Source: Chaetoderma sp. LZ-2023a (taxonomy: Eukaryota > Mollusca > Caudofoveata > Chaetodermatida > Chaetodermatidae). From it: DNA of 64,000 nt. This document shows positions 50,461 to 61,860 of the stretch, one piece after another; position 1 is the first letter of the stretch; each line of letters begins with the position of its first letter. The stretch is from positions 133,880,300 through 133,944,299 of the forward strand of contig CM067374.1 in NCBI GenBank assembly GCA_034401795.1, read 5' to 3'. The notes below the pieces were generated by a model. The model was not told where the DNA came from. It worked only from the letters and a program-made list of their open reading frames with translations, and searched no databases. Made by a program: the position numbers and the translations under genes.

Positions 50461-52763
50461 CATTGGATTAATACATCTTTCTGAGCACCATTTCGCAAAT
50501 ATGATGATTTTATAATTATATGCGCTGGAGGTTGACCCCCTTCTGGATTTTGCCATAAACATGGCTGCTTGCTCAGAAAAGCCCTCTTTAATTGCGGATT
50601 CCGGAGAAGGTCCAGCAGATCCGTATACCATGATCGGCTTGGCCAATTTGGGGCGATCAGAAGCACTTGGCACTCCTCCTGTCTGATTTTCTGAAGAATT
50701 TTTGGAATCAGGATTGCTGGAGGGAATGCGTATGCATACATTCCCATCCAGCTGATAGCTAACGCATCTGTTGCGAAAGCGCTTGAATCTGGAATCGGAG
50801 AGACGTACGTCATCATCTTCGCATTCTTCTTCGTTGCGAATAAATCTATGTTGGGTTTCCCCCCCGTGGTCGAACAGACGATCCGCCACACATTGATTTA
50901 GTTGCCATTCCGTAGGTAAAACACTCATCCTTCGGCTCAATGAGTCTGCTAACAGATTTAACCTTCCCGGAATATGAACTGCCTTCAAGGTAATCCTGTG
51001 ATCCAGGCACCAACAAAGCAGTTTCCAAGTCATCATACAGAGACTGGGCGACTTCGTTCCGCCCTGGCGGTTTATGTAAGTCACTACTGTTGAGTTGTCT
51101 GATCGAATTAGAACACTCTTGCCCTGAACTTTCTGTAAGAAATGTTCCAGGCCCAGGACTACTGCTCTTAATTCCAGTAGATTGATATATTCCTTTGACT
51201 GTTCCAGATTCCAAAGCCCTGATATCGTGGATTCTTCCAGGCAAGCTCCCCACCCCTCCATCGAGGCATCTGTATACATCGTTAACAGAGGGTGAGGAGG
51301 GGTTAACATTACCCCCGCCATGAGATTCTCTGTCTTCAACCACCATTGAAGGTGATGAATTAGAGGCTCCAACACTGACACGCTTGAGTCCAGTGAACCT
51401 GTACTCTGGGTCCATTGTGTCATGAGAAATAACTGCATCGGCCGCCTGAGGAATGACTGGTTCCAGAGAAACCATCAATCCCAGCATTCTCAGATAAACC
51501 TGTGCCAGGACATGACGACTGTTGTACACTGACTGTGTAACTGAGATGAGTATCTGTACCCTCTCCTGAGTAGGATAAACATATCCTATCTCCAGATCGA
51601 AGAACATTCCCAGGTAAACAAACTTCTGGGATGGAGTCAGCTCTGATTTTTGAAAATTTATTATCCAGCCTAAATCTGAGAGTTTTCAAAACTATCACCA
51701 GATTTGCTGATAAACATTCCTGGTTGTGTGCTTTTAACAGCCAGTCGTCTATGTACGTGTGGACTGCTATGTTTCTCCTGCGGAGGTATGTTGTCATCGC
51801 AAGAACCACCCTGGTGAAGACCCGAGGAGCCGTAGAAATTCTGATGGGTAACACCCTGAATTCCCACTGTCTGCCCTGGAGTGCAAATCTCAGGAAGCGA
51901 CGGAAACCCCTCGCTATTGGAATGTGGAAATAAGCATCCTTCAAATCTATTGAAGCTGTCCACATTCCCTTCTCCAACCCTGCCAACACCGATCTCACAG
52001 TTTCCATCTTGAAACTGGGTGTGTCTATGAACTTGTTCAATGGCTTGAGGTTGAGAATTGGTCTCCACCCTCCAGTGCTTTTCGTTACCAAGAACACGGT
52101 TGAATAGAAGCCCGGGCAATTTTGCGCCGGTTGAATTGCTTCCTTGTGTATGAGGGAATTTATTTCCTCCTCTATACACAACCGCTGATCTGGATCTCTT
52201 GGAATTTGAGTCCAGACCGGCACCAGAGACAGTCGTGATGGTGGACCTGTTATCCAGTCGGGATGATACCCGAGTGAAAGCCATCGCAAGACTAAACGGT
52301 CCTGAGTCAACCGTTCCCACTCTTGCATGTGGTTGGCCAATCGGCCTCCCACTGGTCCACCTAGGGAGAGAGGTGGACATAAGAAGCGCAAGAGTGGCAC
52401 TGTCTCCTGGTGCAGATGCACTGGAGTAGCTCTTACTGTGGTAATCACCCTGTCAGGTACGATTACCATGACCAGATCCTCGCGCACCACGGCCCGCACT
52501 GCGCGCACCATGGTGCGCGGGCGGCTGCCTGGCTGGCTGCGCCGCCCTCGCTGCTGGCCGAAGTGCACGCGGCCGTGGCCGACACTGCGCTGGTGGCTGG
52601 CCTCTGACCTGGCCACCGCCACCTCGAGCCTGCAGGGGATGAGACGCAGGGGGAGCCGCGCGAACGCGCTCTCTACGGAGCACTTCAAATTGCTCCCGTA
52701 ATGCCCTCTGGTTATTGACCAGGGTAACCGTCTCCTGGAGATGCCTACATCCCTCACCTCCAA
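50442..52763 (-). pseudogene. E8 reverse transcriptase - RNase H - linker, frameshifted
   Basis: The N-terminal RT is open from about 52450 (in a frame continuing through the gag tail) down to 51680, with GGWRPILNLKPLNKF, SIDLKDAYFHIPI and YIDDWLLKA. The frame then changes at LRFRLDNKF. RNase H (YTDASMEGWGA, LELRAVVLGLEHF, RSDNSTVV, LADSLSRR) is complete in the frame from 51438. The linker (NIDLFATKKNAK, DALAISW) is in yet another frame. Confidence 0.82.
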
Positions 52764-54465
52764 AAAGACCAGGACCTGTCATAGGCGTACGCAGCAGCCT
52801 ATTATACAAATCCTGGGACGGGCACAAGTTATCAAGAGCAAACGTGCGCCTCGCCCGGACACTCCTGGTTACAGACCGGGTTAAACAGTCCAAAGCCAAG
52901 TTAATTCCATCTTGGATGGCTCTCTGGACAGTCACTGGACTAGGCTGCCGTAATGCGGATGCCGTTACTACCCCTTGTAACAACTGTGAGACATGCGAAA
53001 GCGCTGCAATAGACGCCCTCGAACTCTCTTCCGCATCACGTAACGCGGTGTTAGCCGAACGCAACACGTTCGAACACAGTGCTCCCGTGTCAGACCGGGA
53101 ACCTGGCCGCGTATCTTCACCCAGCGCTGCACGGTCATCCGTGCTTGGCTTCGGTACTACACCGTATAGCTGATATTGATCAGCTGTAATACGGCACCAC
53201 TTTGCCACTTTGCGGGGGAGCCTTCGCTAAACGTCCATGTGCACTAATAGACGTCTCCGCCGTAGTGAACATATCAACAATATGATCAGCTAACGGCAAA
53301 GATGGCATAGCGGTAAAAGTCGGATTACCTGCCAGCCACGGGCGCTGGTCCCGTTGACTGGCTGACTGAACCACGGCAAGATCTGGTCTGACATTAATTA
53401 GCCACTGACAAGCGTCAGACCAGTCTTCCTCCGTGGCCACCTGTGAATGCTCTACAAGACGAGGGCCTTCGTCATCCTCCTGAGCAATCACAGGTGTGTA
53501 TGTGGCTGGAGGAACTGATACGCCTGGCAAGCCAGAAAAAGCATGTGGGCCTGAAAGAACAGGCATGCTAAACTGACTGGCTTGACCAGGAGCAGGAGGA
53601 AAATTTCGCCACACCACGGCCCTGGCCAGCACCTGCTACACCATCAGCAAGCCGAGGTATGCAGTAAAACTGGCCATCAGATCCAGCCCGGGCTACCTTC
53701 TGCGTCGCGAACACTACTCCTGCGTGAGTAGTACCGTGGACAATGTCGCCCGTGTTCCCCGTGAGGGGTGCACGCACGTCAATGTCCATGGCCACGGCGC
53801 CAGAAGGAGAACCCAGCAGATAATCCTCTTCTTCCTGGCCAGAAAGATTAGACTCGAGGTTAGCAAAGAATGCTAATCCGCACTGGCCAGGAGAGGTACC
53901 ATAGGAGGAACTGGTACCTGCAGGGTGCGGATAATCCTGGCCTGATAGGCAGGCAGGTTCCAGCGACACCTGACCACGAACAAAAGCCTGCTGCCAGTGT
54001 TTTTATCGTGGATTTCACCCTCTAGTCGGGCCACCTCTGAATCATGGTCGAAAACTGATAGGTCCCTAAATAGCACCGATTCAGAGGCGGGGATTATCTG
54101 CTCCGGAGCAGATGAAGAGGACAACGAAAGATTTGGACCAGGAAGCATGCCACGAAGCAATTCTGGGACCAAATCTTTAATTGTCCTCTTCATCTCTCCC
54201 ATCATCTCAATACGGAAGGCCTCCATATCCATAGCGGACGAGGCCTTCCTCTTACCCTTCTTACCAGAAGCCTCTTTCTTACTCTTCCTCTCCTCCTCTG
54301 GAGCCTTCTCCCTGGTCTGTAATGAGAGAAATTCAGACATTAGCTCACCCCCCATCTTTTATATATCTCACATTTAAGCAATGGCCCACATGGGCTGCAC
54401 TGGGAGCATAAATGGGGGAAGAACTTGTCAAGGATAAATCTTCCACATGAAGGACAACCAGGCCT
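52453..54465 (-). pseudogene. E8 gag main exon, at least three frameshifts
   Basis: Exon start 54465 follows ctgtgtttcag on the reverse strand. RPGCPSCGRF and HLCSQCSPCGPL keep the Cys/His cluster, but the last pair is damaged (CEIYKRW) and one G is missing in the following G run. Further shifts occur near 53900, 53600 and 53200. Conserved blocks ATEEDWSDACQWLINVRPDL, AALSHVSQLLQGV and MTGPGLFGGEGCRHLQ are still readable. Confidence 0.8.
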
Positions 54466-55247
54466 CTGAAACACAGCAGAGGACGAAGACAATGAGTATT
54501 ACAGATATTGAATTAGAACACAACACGAAATAAACAAGGAGGAAGGGGCCATAAGACCCAAGCTAATAATGATAATAAATCAGCGTTGGACAAAACTTAT
54601 AACTGATAGTAAGGCGCAGGGCTGATTATGACATCATAACTTCAAAAATAAGAAGTTAGATCGATCCGAAACAAAACCTCCAGGTGTAAGGACGAATTGT
54701 AATCATATCCACAACATTCTAACTAGACCGGATAGTTTATACAGACTATACAAACATCAGATAAACAATGATAAATGGCAGAAAGATTTTATAAATATTG
54801 TCAAATATAATTGAAATGCCTCATATCATAACTAGAGTACCTGAGTCTTTAGCATAGACAAACCATCTGATCTGATGAACCGGACGCTCCACCAACCTTA
54901 TGACCTCTTAACTCTCTCCACCTTAGGGGGAAGGAAGTGGATCAAGAGGGCAAAGTGAGAAGACCTTCATCCGAGGCCTCCAACTCACTGGGAAAAGATC
55001 TTTGGTTAGATAACCTTACAATGTTAGTAGGAAATGGAACCTTGGTGGAGAGAAAAACAAACTCTCTGAAGATGTGATGTCCTAACACTCCTAGGTAGAT
55101 ACCTGTGGACATAAACACAAAGAGAGATTAGTATTTCATAGCGCCATTTCGAAATAAACTAGTTATTTTAGGCGCTTATCATGATAAACGCGAGTCCCGG
55201 AAACACATTACACCGGGAAAAACTCGCTAAACTATAATAGAAGTCAC

Positions 55248-55298
55248 CTGATGGCTAGGTCCTGGGCACTCCTCTGGAGTAGTAACACGTTCTGCCAT
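55248..55298 (-). CDS. E8 gag first coding exon (17 codons)
   Basis: On the reverse strand ATG opens MAERVTTPEECPGPSHQ followed by gtgact, with the acceptor 782 nt downstream. Exactly 17 codons as in E2, E3 and E7, although E8 is much more diverged. Confidence 0.65.
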
Positions 55299-55384
55299 AT
55301 TAATCCAGGAGAAATAGAACTTCTACACAGCCAAAACTTTCAGAAATTAAGGAAAAGCCTATGAGCATAGAAAACATGAGTTGT

Positions 55385-55582
55385 CTCTCAGCCAATAAAT
55401 TAGCAAAGAGGAAGTGCTAGTCTGCGCATGCGCGGTGGTGGGGCTGGCATCCGCCGGACTGCACTCTGACTCCCTGCCCAATAGGGGCACCTACCTGTTT
55501 TTATTCTGAGTGTTTATTGAGTGAAAGCCGATATTTAGCAATATCAAAGAGTATTAGGGAGGTAAGTATACTCTTGAAATGA
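55385..55582 (-). repeat. E8 5' inverted terminal repeat
   Basis: Inverse of 48741-48960. NRF-1-like palindrome at 55424-55433. Confidence 0.85.
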
Positions 55583-55844
55583 AAATGATAATTCATACTT
55601 CCATGGATATGATAATTCATACTGCCATGGGTATGATAATTCATACATGTAAACAAGTTTTAAAACTACAATAAATCTTTGATAAAGGTAAAAAAATACC
55701 TATAATGTAAATTAATTATGCGGGAAAACCCTGTATAAATATATTTAATTTATACATTGTTAACGCAGTTTGAGAACTATCTATGGCTGGTCATGTTAGC
55801 GACACACCTAATACTCAAGTCAGTCAAAACAATCCTCTTAAAAA

Positions 55845-55973
55845 TGTACATTTATAGAAGAGAAGAGAATTTTTGAAAATTTACCACCGGAATGACTAGC
55901 TCGATAATCGAGCCAGTCATTCGAGTGGTCAATTTAAAAAAAATAATGTTCTCTTTTCTTACAAATGGACATT
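55845..55973. repeat. P2 palindrome, long form
   Basis: tgtacatttatagaagagaa...aatgactagctcgataatcg and the inverse ...ttacaaatggacatt. Confidence 0.8.
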
Positions 55974-56234
55974 CAGTAAAGGAAAAATTAGAATCTTCTT
56001 GACCAACCTTGATCATTAAATGATTAAACCTGTCACTACCATAGAACTGAGACATGAATAGTCTGTACATTGTAAGGTTTTGAAATTTCTAAGGCAGCAA
56101 CGGCTTCCAGCCACATTAATTTCAACATATTTAACAACTGTCATATACGATTACTGTGAAATGAAGATAACCGAGATTTGGTGTTGAGAGAATTAACTCT
56201 AACACTCAAACTTGTATGAGAAAATTTCAAAGAT

Positions 56235-56390
56235 ATCCATTTACCGACCAGGAGATTATTTTTGAAAATTGACTGTAGGAATGACTGGCTCGAGTCTCGA
56301 CTGGCTGAGCCAGTCATGGCTCGATTCTCGAACCAGTCATTTCAGTGATAAATTTTCAAAAATGGGCCTCTCTTGGTTTGCACATGAACA
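56235..56390. repeat. P2 palindrome with extra central inversion
   Basis: The usual aatgactggctcga / tcgaaccagtcatt arms enclose a second small palindrome (gactggctgagccagtc). Confidence 0.75.
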
Positions 56391-56606
56391 TTTCCCAAGA
56401 CAACTGCAAAGGCCGTTTTTGGCCAGCTTGAGTGTCAAAGGGCAACAAATGCCCATACTGTATACCAGTGGTAATCTGAGGTGAACTTATATCAAACACA
56501 TAGCTTCATTCTAGCACTCATATCCCCGTCCATCACAATCACTACACCGCTTATCATATGTGGTTAAAATGATTCAATTATTACATGTAACTCATTCTTG
56601 GCTATA

Positions 56607-56765
56607 CTAGTCCTGCTTATCAATCTGTATCTTCGATGTCGCTCTTGACGCTTCCAAAATGGCCTGCTCGGCTAAGTGCTTCTCTCGCAGCATTTGTATT
56701 TTGACCGGACGTGGTACGTCGGGCACGAGATAACCAATAAACCAGGTGAAGAAAACAACAGCATT
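56607..56765 (-). CDS. Anoctamin C-terminal exon with stop codon, on the opposite strand
   Basis: On the reverse strand a tttcag acceptor is followed by an open frame beginning NAVVFFTWFIGYLVPDVPRP, then VKIQMLREKHLAEQ, ending IQIDKQD and TAG (56607-56609). Anoctamins end with a last membrane segment, then (I/V)PD(V/I)P.. and a basic R.K.L..(Q/E) region, which this matches. Its orientation is opposite to the four exons at 6540-31247. Upstream exons would lie at higher coordinates; none was found up to 64000. It may belong to a second anoctamin gene or show that the right-hand contig is inverted. Confidence 0.75.
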   Translation of the reverse strand, partial: NAVVFFTWFIGYLVPDVPRPVKIQMLREKHLAEQAILEASRATSKIQIDKQD

Positions 56766-56913
56766 CTGAAACACATATATAGACATACTAATTAGTGAGA
56801 TATATGTTTAATTTTTTTGATGGCCTCTTACCTGAAATGATTTATGACAGGACAATCACAAATGTGGATCTAGTACGCTTTTTCCTTTTAATCCACAGAA
56901 ATATGTTTATAGC

Positions 56914-57040
56914 TAAGCCCCACCCATTTCCAGCTAAGCCCCACCCATTTCCAGCTAAGCCCCACACATTTCCAGCTAAGCCCCACACATTTCCAGCTAA
57001 GCCCCACCTATTTCCAGCTAAGCCCCGCCCATTTCCAGCT
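56914..57040. repeat. 21-bp tandem array, 6 copies, inverse of the 43130 array
   Basis: Unit ccagctaagccccacccattt; its reverse complement aaatgggtggggcttagctgg is close to the 43130-43388 unit. Confidence 0.9.
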
Positions 57041-57418
57041 ATGGTCACGTGTTTGAATAGATTTTAAAACTATAATCCATCAAATTCTCAGAATCTTAAT
57101 TTCAAGGTAACTATACAGGCAAGCTTTTTAATGTTTTGAAACTAATTTGACCTGGATATATATCCTGTCAAGTATCAAACAATTCTCTCAAACTGTAGGA
57201 GTTGCAGCGACAAGATTTTTTGGCATGTGTGACTGCATGTGCAGACGTATTGATGAAAACATAGTAACCCTATCACAAGGGTTATAATGGACTTTTCTAG
57301 TTTTACCTATGCCCCCACACATCTCTAGCCAAGCTCCACCCATGCACCACCCGTCTTGGGATCGATTGATCCCTGAACTCCTTGACTATCAATTTCCAGA
57401 AAACTATACAGGTAAGCT

Positions 57419-57493
57419 GTTGAATATTTTGGGACTATATTGACTGGGTGCTGTTGCTGCCATAGCCCAGTCAAATTAGTTTCAAAATATTGA
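57419..57493. repeat. P1 palindrome
   Basis: gttgaatattttgggactat...tgactgggtgctgttgctgcc with inverse ...cccagtcaaattagtttcaa, preceded by the usual gatccctgaactccttgact. Confidence 0.8.
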
Positions 57494-57699
57494 GCTGAAT
57501 GTTTATTAAATACTTGCCTGCCATATTGCAATCACCAATATTGTGGGCTATATTGTCTGTAATAATTGACGTGTATCATTCTTAAATGATGAAATAAAAC
57601 TCAACTGACAAGTCGCTGTACATGTATTGTCGTAAAACAACATAAAATTACCAAAACCACGTAAGAAATAAAATGAGGTTAGATCCTTCTTAAGTTGGA

Positions 57700-58574
57700 C
57701 GACCAAATTAAAGCTCTTTTGTGATTGGAGGCATTCCACTGAACTTTATCTGGACTGGAAGGAGACCCCACAAATAAAAACAGATTCTGCATTACCTAAT
57801 CAGTAAATGTAATATCTGCAGTATATTTACTTGCAAGATTTTTGTTCACTTGGGCGATTTCGTCCCGGCTGACTTGGTTACATTACATTCTAACCAGTAT
57901 TAATCAGCTATAAGACGAGTTTATGCCGTCACATTCGTAGCTACTCGAAGCTTCCCTCCTATTTATATGGATTGTGCAAGTCTCTAACCGGGTACTACTA
58001 TTAGCGTCTTCGCGCTACTCGGGTAATAACACAGTCGTCCTATAGCAGAAGCTAATACATCACATTTCTATTTTTTCTCGACGCCATTTTATGTCAAACT
58101 TTGGATTAATTTTGATGAAATAAACAGTGTTTATTCAAATATACACAATCTTTAGGCGGTCCCAATTAATAATTTTACTCCCACGATGATGGATATAAGC
58201 TATACATTGAGCATAGGCGGAAGATGGTAAGAATTTCTAGCATGAAAAATTTTTAATGTGTTCTAATTTCGTGTTATTCTTTGTATCATTTTTTTTCATT
58301 TTTTTTCTTGAAATATACCTAAAAGAAGTCGCCGTGCACCCTTTCTCAGAATTTTGGATTCAATGAATTTACAGCCCTTGTCCTATTAGAAACCGCGGTT
58401 ACTAATGAGTGTTTTACGGTACCAATTTTCGTTCGTCAGAAAAATGTTTTGCAATCTTTCGGAACTATGACTGCATGTTATATACCTTTATACGGATTTT
58501 TTTGGCTCATATTTTGTCAAATTTTGCCCGGCGTGTTATCTATTAGTGCACAATATAGACACAAAATTACGGTA
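57700..58574. mobile_element. Diverged copy of the 29103-30016 MITE
   Basis: Shares tcttttgtgattggaggc, cgacgccattttatgtcaaa, tttggattaattttgatg and ataattttact, and ends aaattacggta. The left end is not clear. Confidence 0.6.
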
Positions 58575-58679
58575 GTAAAGACATACAATTTGAATAACAA
58601 CCCTTAGTCCATCTTCATTTAAGCGTTCGCTACATACTTATCTATGTCACTCATTGAATATGACATCATCCCACACATT

Positions 58680-58825
58680 AAACGAAATAACAGATTTCTT
58701 TTTTCATGAGAGAGTAGTTATACTTACCTCCCTAACACTATGATATTTCCTAAATATCGACCATCACTCAATAACCCCAGATTAAAAAAGATAGGTGCCC
58801 TTCTTGGGCAGGTAGCAGACATGAG
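58680..58825 (-). repeat. E9 3' inverted terminal repeat, outer part
   Basis: Matches the E2/E8 right repeats (gagagagt, acttacctccctaacact, aggtgcccttcttgggcagg). It continues after the insertion at about 60110 with gtgagtcagccggatg and an altered NRF-1-like site gcgcatatgcgc (60142-60153). Confidence 0.75.
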
Positions 58826-59385
58826 AGTGGGCATTGACAAAAAAACTGACAATGTCTCCAGACCATATCACCAAATGGGGGGGGGGGGGGGTCTAGGGGC
58901 GCTCCCCTAAAAAATTTGAAATCTAGATTCTCTCAGAGCGCATCTCCTGCATTTCTGGAGGTAAATCTGACGTTTCAGTTGGCTGTGAAATTTTTATTTT
59001 TTTTACTAGATTTTATCCTAAAAACCCACAATTAACACTAAATTTGTATTTATTTAGATGATTTTCAGTTTTATATAACGAAAGTCACTTGTTAGTTCAA
59101 TACTCACGATTTAACTTGTGCACAATTAAATATTTCACAATGCGGATACAAAAGTTTCAGTACTATGATAACAATACTACTTTATAACAACTTTTAACCG
59201 AAACGAATACTGGAAACGATTATGCTAATCTGAGTATTGTGTAAAGTTTTTGTATTATTTATTTATTATTTCCTACAATTCCATAGATGACGCACGCTAA
59301 AAATTAGAATTGATAATCTGTGTAAACTTTCGCGCTTATGGCGATAAATATATAGTTGGAAATTTTAAGACATTAAATTTCCTGT

Positions 59386-59800
59386 GCTGGTTCCCGGTAC
59401 TGCTTTTTGAATTGGTATCTATAGAACAGTTTAGCGTGCGAGTTGCAGGAATTTGCAGTCAGATACACGGAACCACTCATGTTTAACCTCGAACATAGGT
59501 TCACTGCCGACATAACCTAGTTTCTACTGGTTCCCAGTAGTGCATCTGAGATTGTATATAATATACAGCCTATCGGCCTAGTATCATGAATTAACGATTG
59601 GACACACGGAACCAGTTTCGTTTAAAGAAATTGCGCAATTCCTGATGTCGGCTGGCTGCAGAAACACATCTCTACTGGTCCCCGGTACAGTTTTGAGATT
59701 CAATTTGAAATACAGTTTATCAGGGCATTACAAGGAATTAGCGGTCGGGTACAAGGAGCCAGCCGTCTTTCAGGAAGTATGTAATTTATGATGTTTGCCA
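59386..59800. repeat. Diverged tandem repeat, about 143-bp unit, 2.9 copies
   Basis: Units start ctggttcccggtactg (59386), ctggttcccagtagtg (59528) and ctggtccccggtacag (59673). Each contains acagttta/acagcctatcgg, a gaattagcggtcgg-type phrase and acacggaaccag. Confidence 0.75.
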
Positions 59801-59902
59801 GCGCGCATTTAGCGACGATACATCATTTTGTTAGGAATTTTGAGCCGACAAAGCGGAAATAAGGATCTATTCAGGATAGATGTGAAAGATGCCAGTGTAT
59901 AT

Positions 59903-60005
59903 TACATACATCAACACACACCCACCACCACCACCCTCACCCCCCACACACCCTACCCACTCCCCACCCATCCACCCACCCACCCCCTCTACCCCACCCA
60001 CCAAC
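59903..60005. repeat. C/A-rich low-complexity tract
   Basis: caccaccaccctcacccccc and similar. ORFs here are spurious. Confidence 0.9.
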
Positions 60006-60279
60006 CCCCAATATATTCTCATTGAATTTGCATCGATCTCAAGAATGACCCCGGGGAACAAAAATCATGCAATCCAGATCCGCGGAAAAATCTGATGTCT
60101 AAGGTAGACAGGTGAGTCAGCCGGATGTTGGCCACTACCTTGCGCATATGCGCAGACTGTCACTGCCTCAGCTTGACTATCGGCCGACACATGCAACTTA
60201 AAAGCCTGAAGACTGAGCCTCTGTGGGCCAGAGAGGCTGGGTCCATATTAGGGAGGTAAGTATAACTACTCCCATGAAA

Positions 60280-60345
60280 AAAGAAATCCGTGATTTCGTT
60301 TATTTCACTTCAAGAGATATACTTACCTCCCTAACACTCCATGAT
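60280..60345 (-). repeat. E9 internal complementary region
   Basis: The + strand reads tccgtgatttcgttt ATT tcacttcaagagatatac, the junction of right end, ATT and left end. Confidence 0.8.
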
Positions 60346-60925
60346 ATTGCCAGAATTCGTAGGACAATTTGGCGGGCGGGAGGCGAGGTCCAAAGACCAG
60401 CTCATCCCTTGCACGTTTTTGCGCATGAAGCACTAACATCTAAAATTGTGTGACACACAATCAAGCAATGATTTGAACATCGGATAAAAAGAACCCGATG
60501 GTGAGAGTAATGAACGTATGTCAAATGCGCTTCACACACACACACCCCTCGCCCTTTTGGGAAAGGACAAGCTAAGACCTCAATGTCCCATACGCTCTCT
60601 AAGTACTGGTGCTAAGTACTACAAGACACGAGACGAAAGGCTTCATTTCGTATACTCTCAATAAATGAATCACATAATACACAGGTACCATTACATTCCT
60701 GTTAAATAAGGGTAATACATCGTGACAATAAATTATGTAACAACAAAAGGCAGTACTGATCTTATGCATGTAAGCTCTATCCATCCGGTCCACATCAGTG
60801 AAGGAAATATGATACACGAATATGCGGTTGTTTCCCCAATTAAAAAGTCCTGTCTGAAGACAGCAAGTGCAACCTATCTACATATATACACCTGATCATC
60901 TTTTGAATATCGATAAGGCAAGAGG
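60346..60925 (-). other. E9 3' untranslated region
   Basis: Aligns with the E8 and E3 3' regions; no gene. Confidence 0.45.
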
Positions 60926-61860
60926 ATTAGTGGTGTCAGGGAGGTAATGGTCGGTAAAACTTGACTCACAGTTCCACTAAGCTACCGACATAATGTCATA
61001 CCGGCACCCCCTTAAACAGGATGGTGGACACCACTACGCCACGGACACTGTGAGCCTTGGCTAAGTCAACTTGCTTACCAGTGGCGGATTTGTGGCAAAA
61101 TTGAATACATTCCACAATCCACGTAGATATAGTGTCTTTTGATGCCCTGCCATGGGGCTCAATATAAGACAAACATACAACTGGATGGGTCCATCAGCCA
61201 TTCCTGTGTACGTTGTTTGTACCTGTTTAATGCGCAGACTGGACACCATGCTTTTGAATTAGGATCAAACCTAGTCAAAGCTGGTAAAATAATTGGTTGA
61301 CCTGGATATTTCAAAGACTGGTTCTTAGCCATGAAATTTATCCTAGGTAGAAGCCTAAGGCCTTCCCCTGTAACCACAACGGTCTGCCTTGGCGAATCAA
61401 GCATGAATCTCGCTTCTCCGTCTTGCAGAGGACGCAGCAATTAGAAATAGTGTTAAGTGTCAACATTTTCATAGAAATGGCACGTAGTGGTTCAAAGGGT
61501 TTATCTGCTAGCACTTGAAGTACTAGAGATAAACTCCAAGACGGAATCGTTGGTGGATTTCTCGGTCTTAGATTACCCATACCTTTTATTAAAGTGTTCA
61601 ATGAACAGACTTCGTCACTTCCCCTATCAACTAAGCAAGGGATAACTGACATCAAAGCTGACTTGTAGCCAACAATAGAGTTAGGGTTGAGGCTATAGGC
61701 ATCATACAGGTGACAGAGGAAATCGGCTACTACCTGAATAGATGCATCCATTGGATTAACATCTCTGTTTGAGTACCATTCCACAAATTGATTGCGTTTA
61801 AAGTTATATTCTCTGGAGGCTGACCCCCTTCTGGCTTTTGTGAAGGGACTTGTCCTGAAA
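60926..61860 (-). pseudogene. E9 tyrosine recombinase, frameshifted
   Basis: Downwards from about 61800: VQVVADFLCHLYDAYSLNPN, GYKSALMSVIPCL, NLRPRNPPTIPSWSLSLVLQ, VVTGEGLRLLPRINFMAKNQ. Frameshifts lie near 61440 (in the RRRSEIH area) and after 61190. Tyr is at 60944-60946 in HYLPD. Confidence 0.78.

Larger units (their letters stand above)
48741..55582 (-). mobile_element. E8: older DIRS-like retrotransposon, minus strand
   Basis: Runs from its 5' tip at 55582 (tcatttcaagagtatactta on the reverse strand) to its 3' tip at 48741. All parts are in order: terminal repeats, leader exon, gag, RT, RNase H, linker, recombinase and ICR. It carries many frameshifts. The right-hand junction triplet (element sense) is ATT (AAT at 48738-48740), the left is TTT. 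It lies inside a P1 repeat (gttgaatattttgaaactaa at 48706-48730). Confidence 0.9.
55583..56606. other. Intergenic or 3' flank with short tandem repeat and P2 palindromes
   Basis: 55585-55650 has three ~25-bp units (atgataattcatact...ccatgg). P2 palindromes at 55845-55973 and 56235-56390; a P1 arm near 56085-56130. No gene. Confidence 0.55.
56766..58676. other. Upstream intron of the minus-strand anoctamin exon; repeats only
   Basis: Contains the 21-bp array (56914-57040), a P1 palindrome (57419-57493) and a diverged copy of the 29103-30016 MITE. No further anoctamin exon recognised. Confidence 0.5.
58826..60108. mobile_element. Unidentified insertion in the E9 terminal repeat
   Basis: Breaks the E9 repeat between gggcaggtagcagacatga and gtgagtcagccgg. 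It contains a G15-type run, ctaggggcgctcccctaaaa, a 143-bp tandem repeat and a C/A-rich tract. No coding sequence and no clear terminal inverted repeats. Edges are approximate; ggtagcagaca and ggtagaca may be an imperfect target duplication. Confidence 0.5.

Noticed and set aside
59828-60095. Pro/Thr-rich or Gly-rich ORFs
   Set aside because: Low-complexity C/A tract read in several frames.
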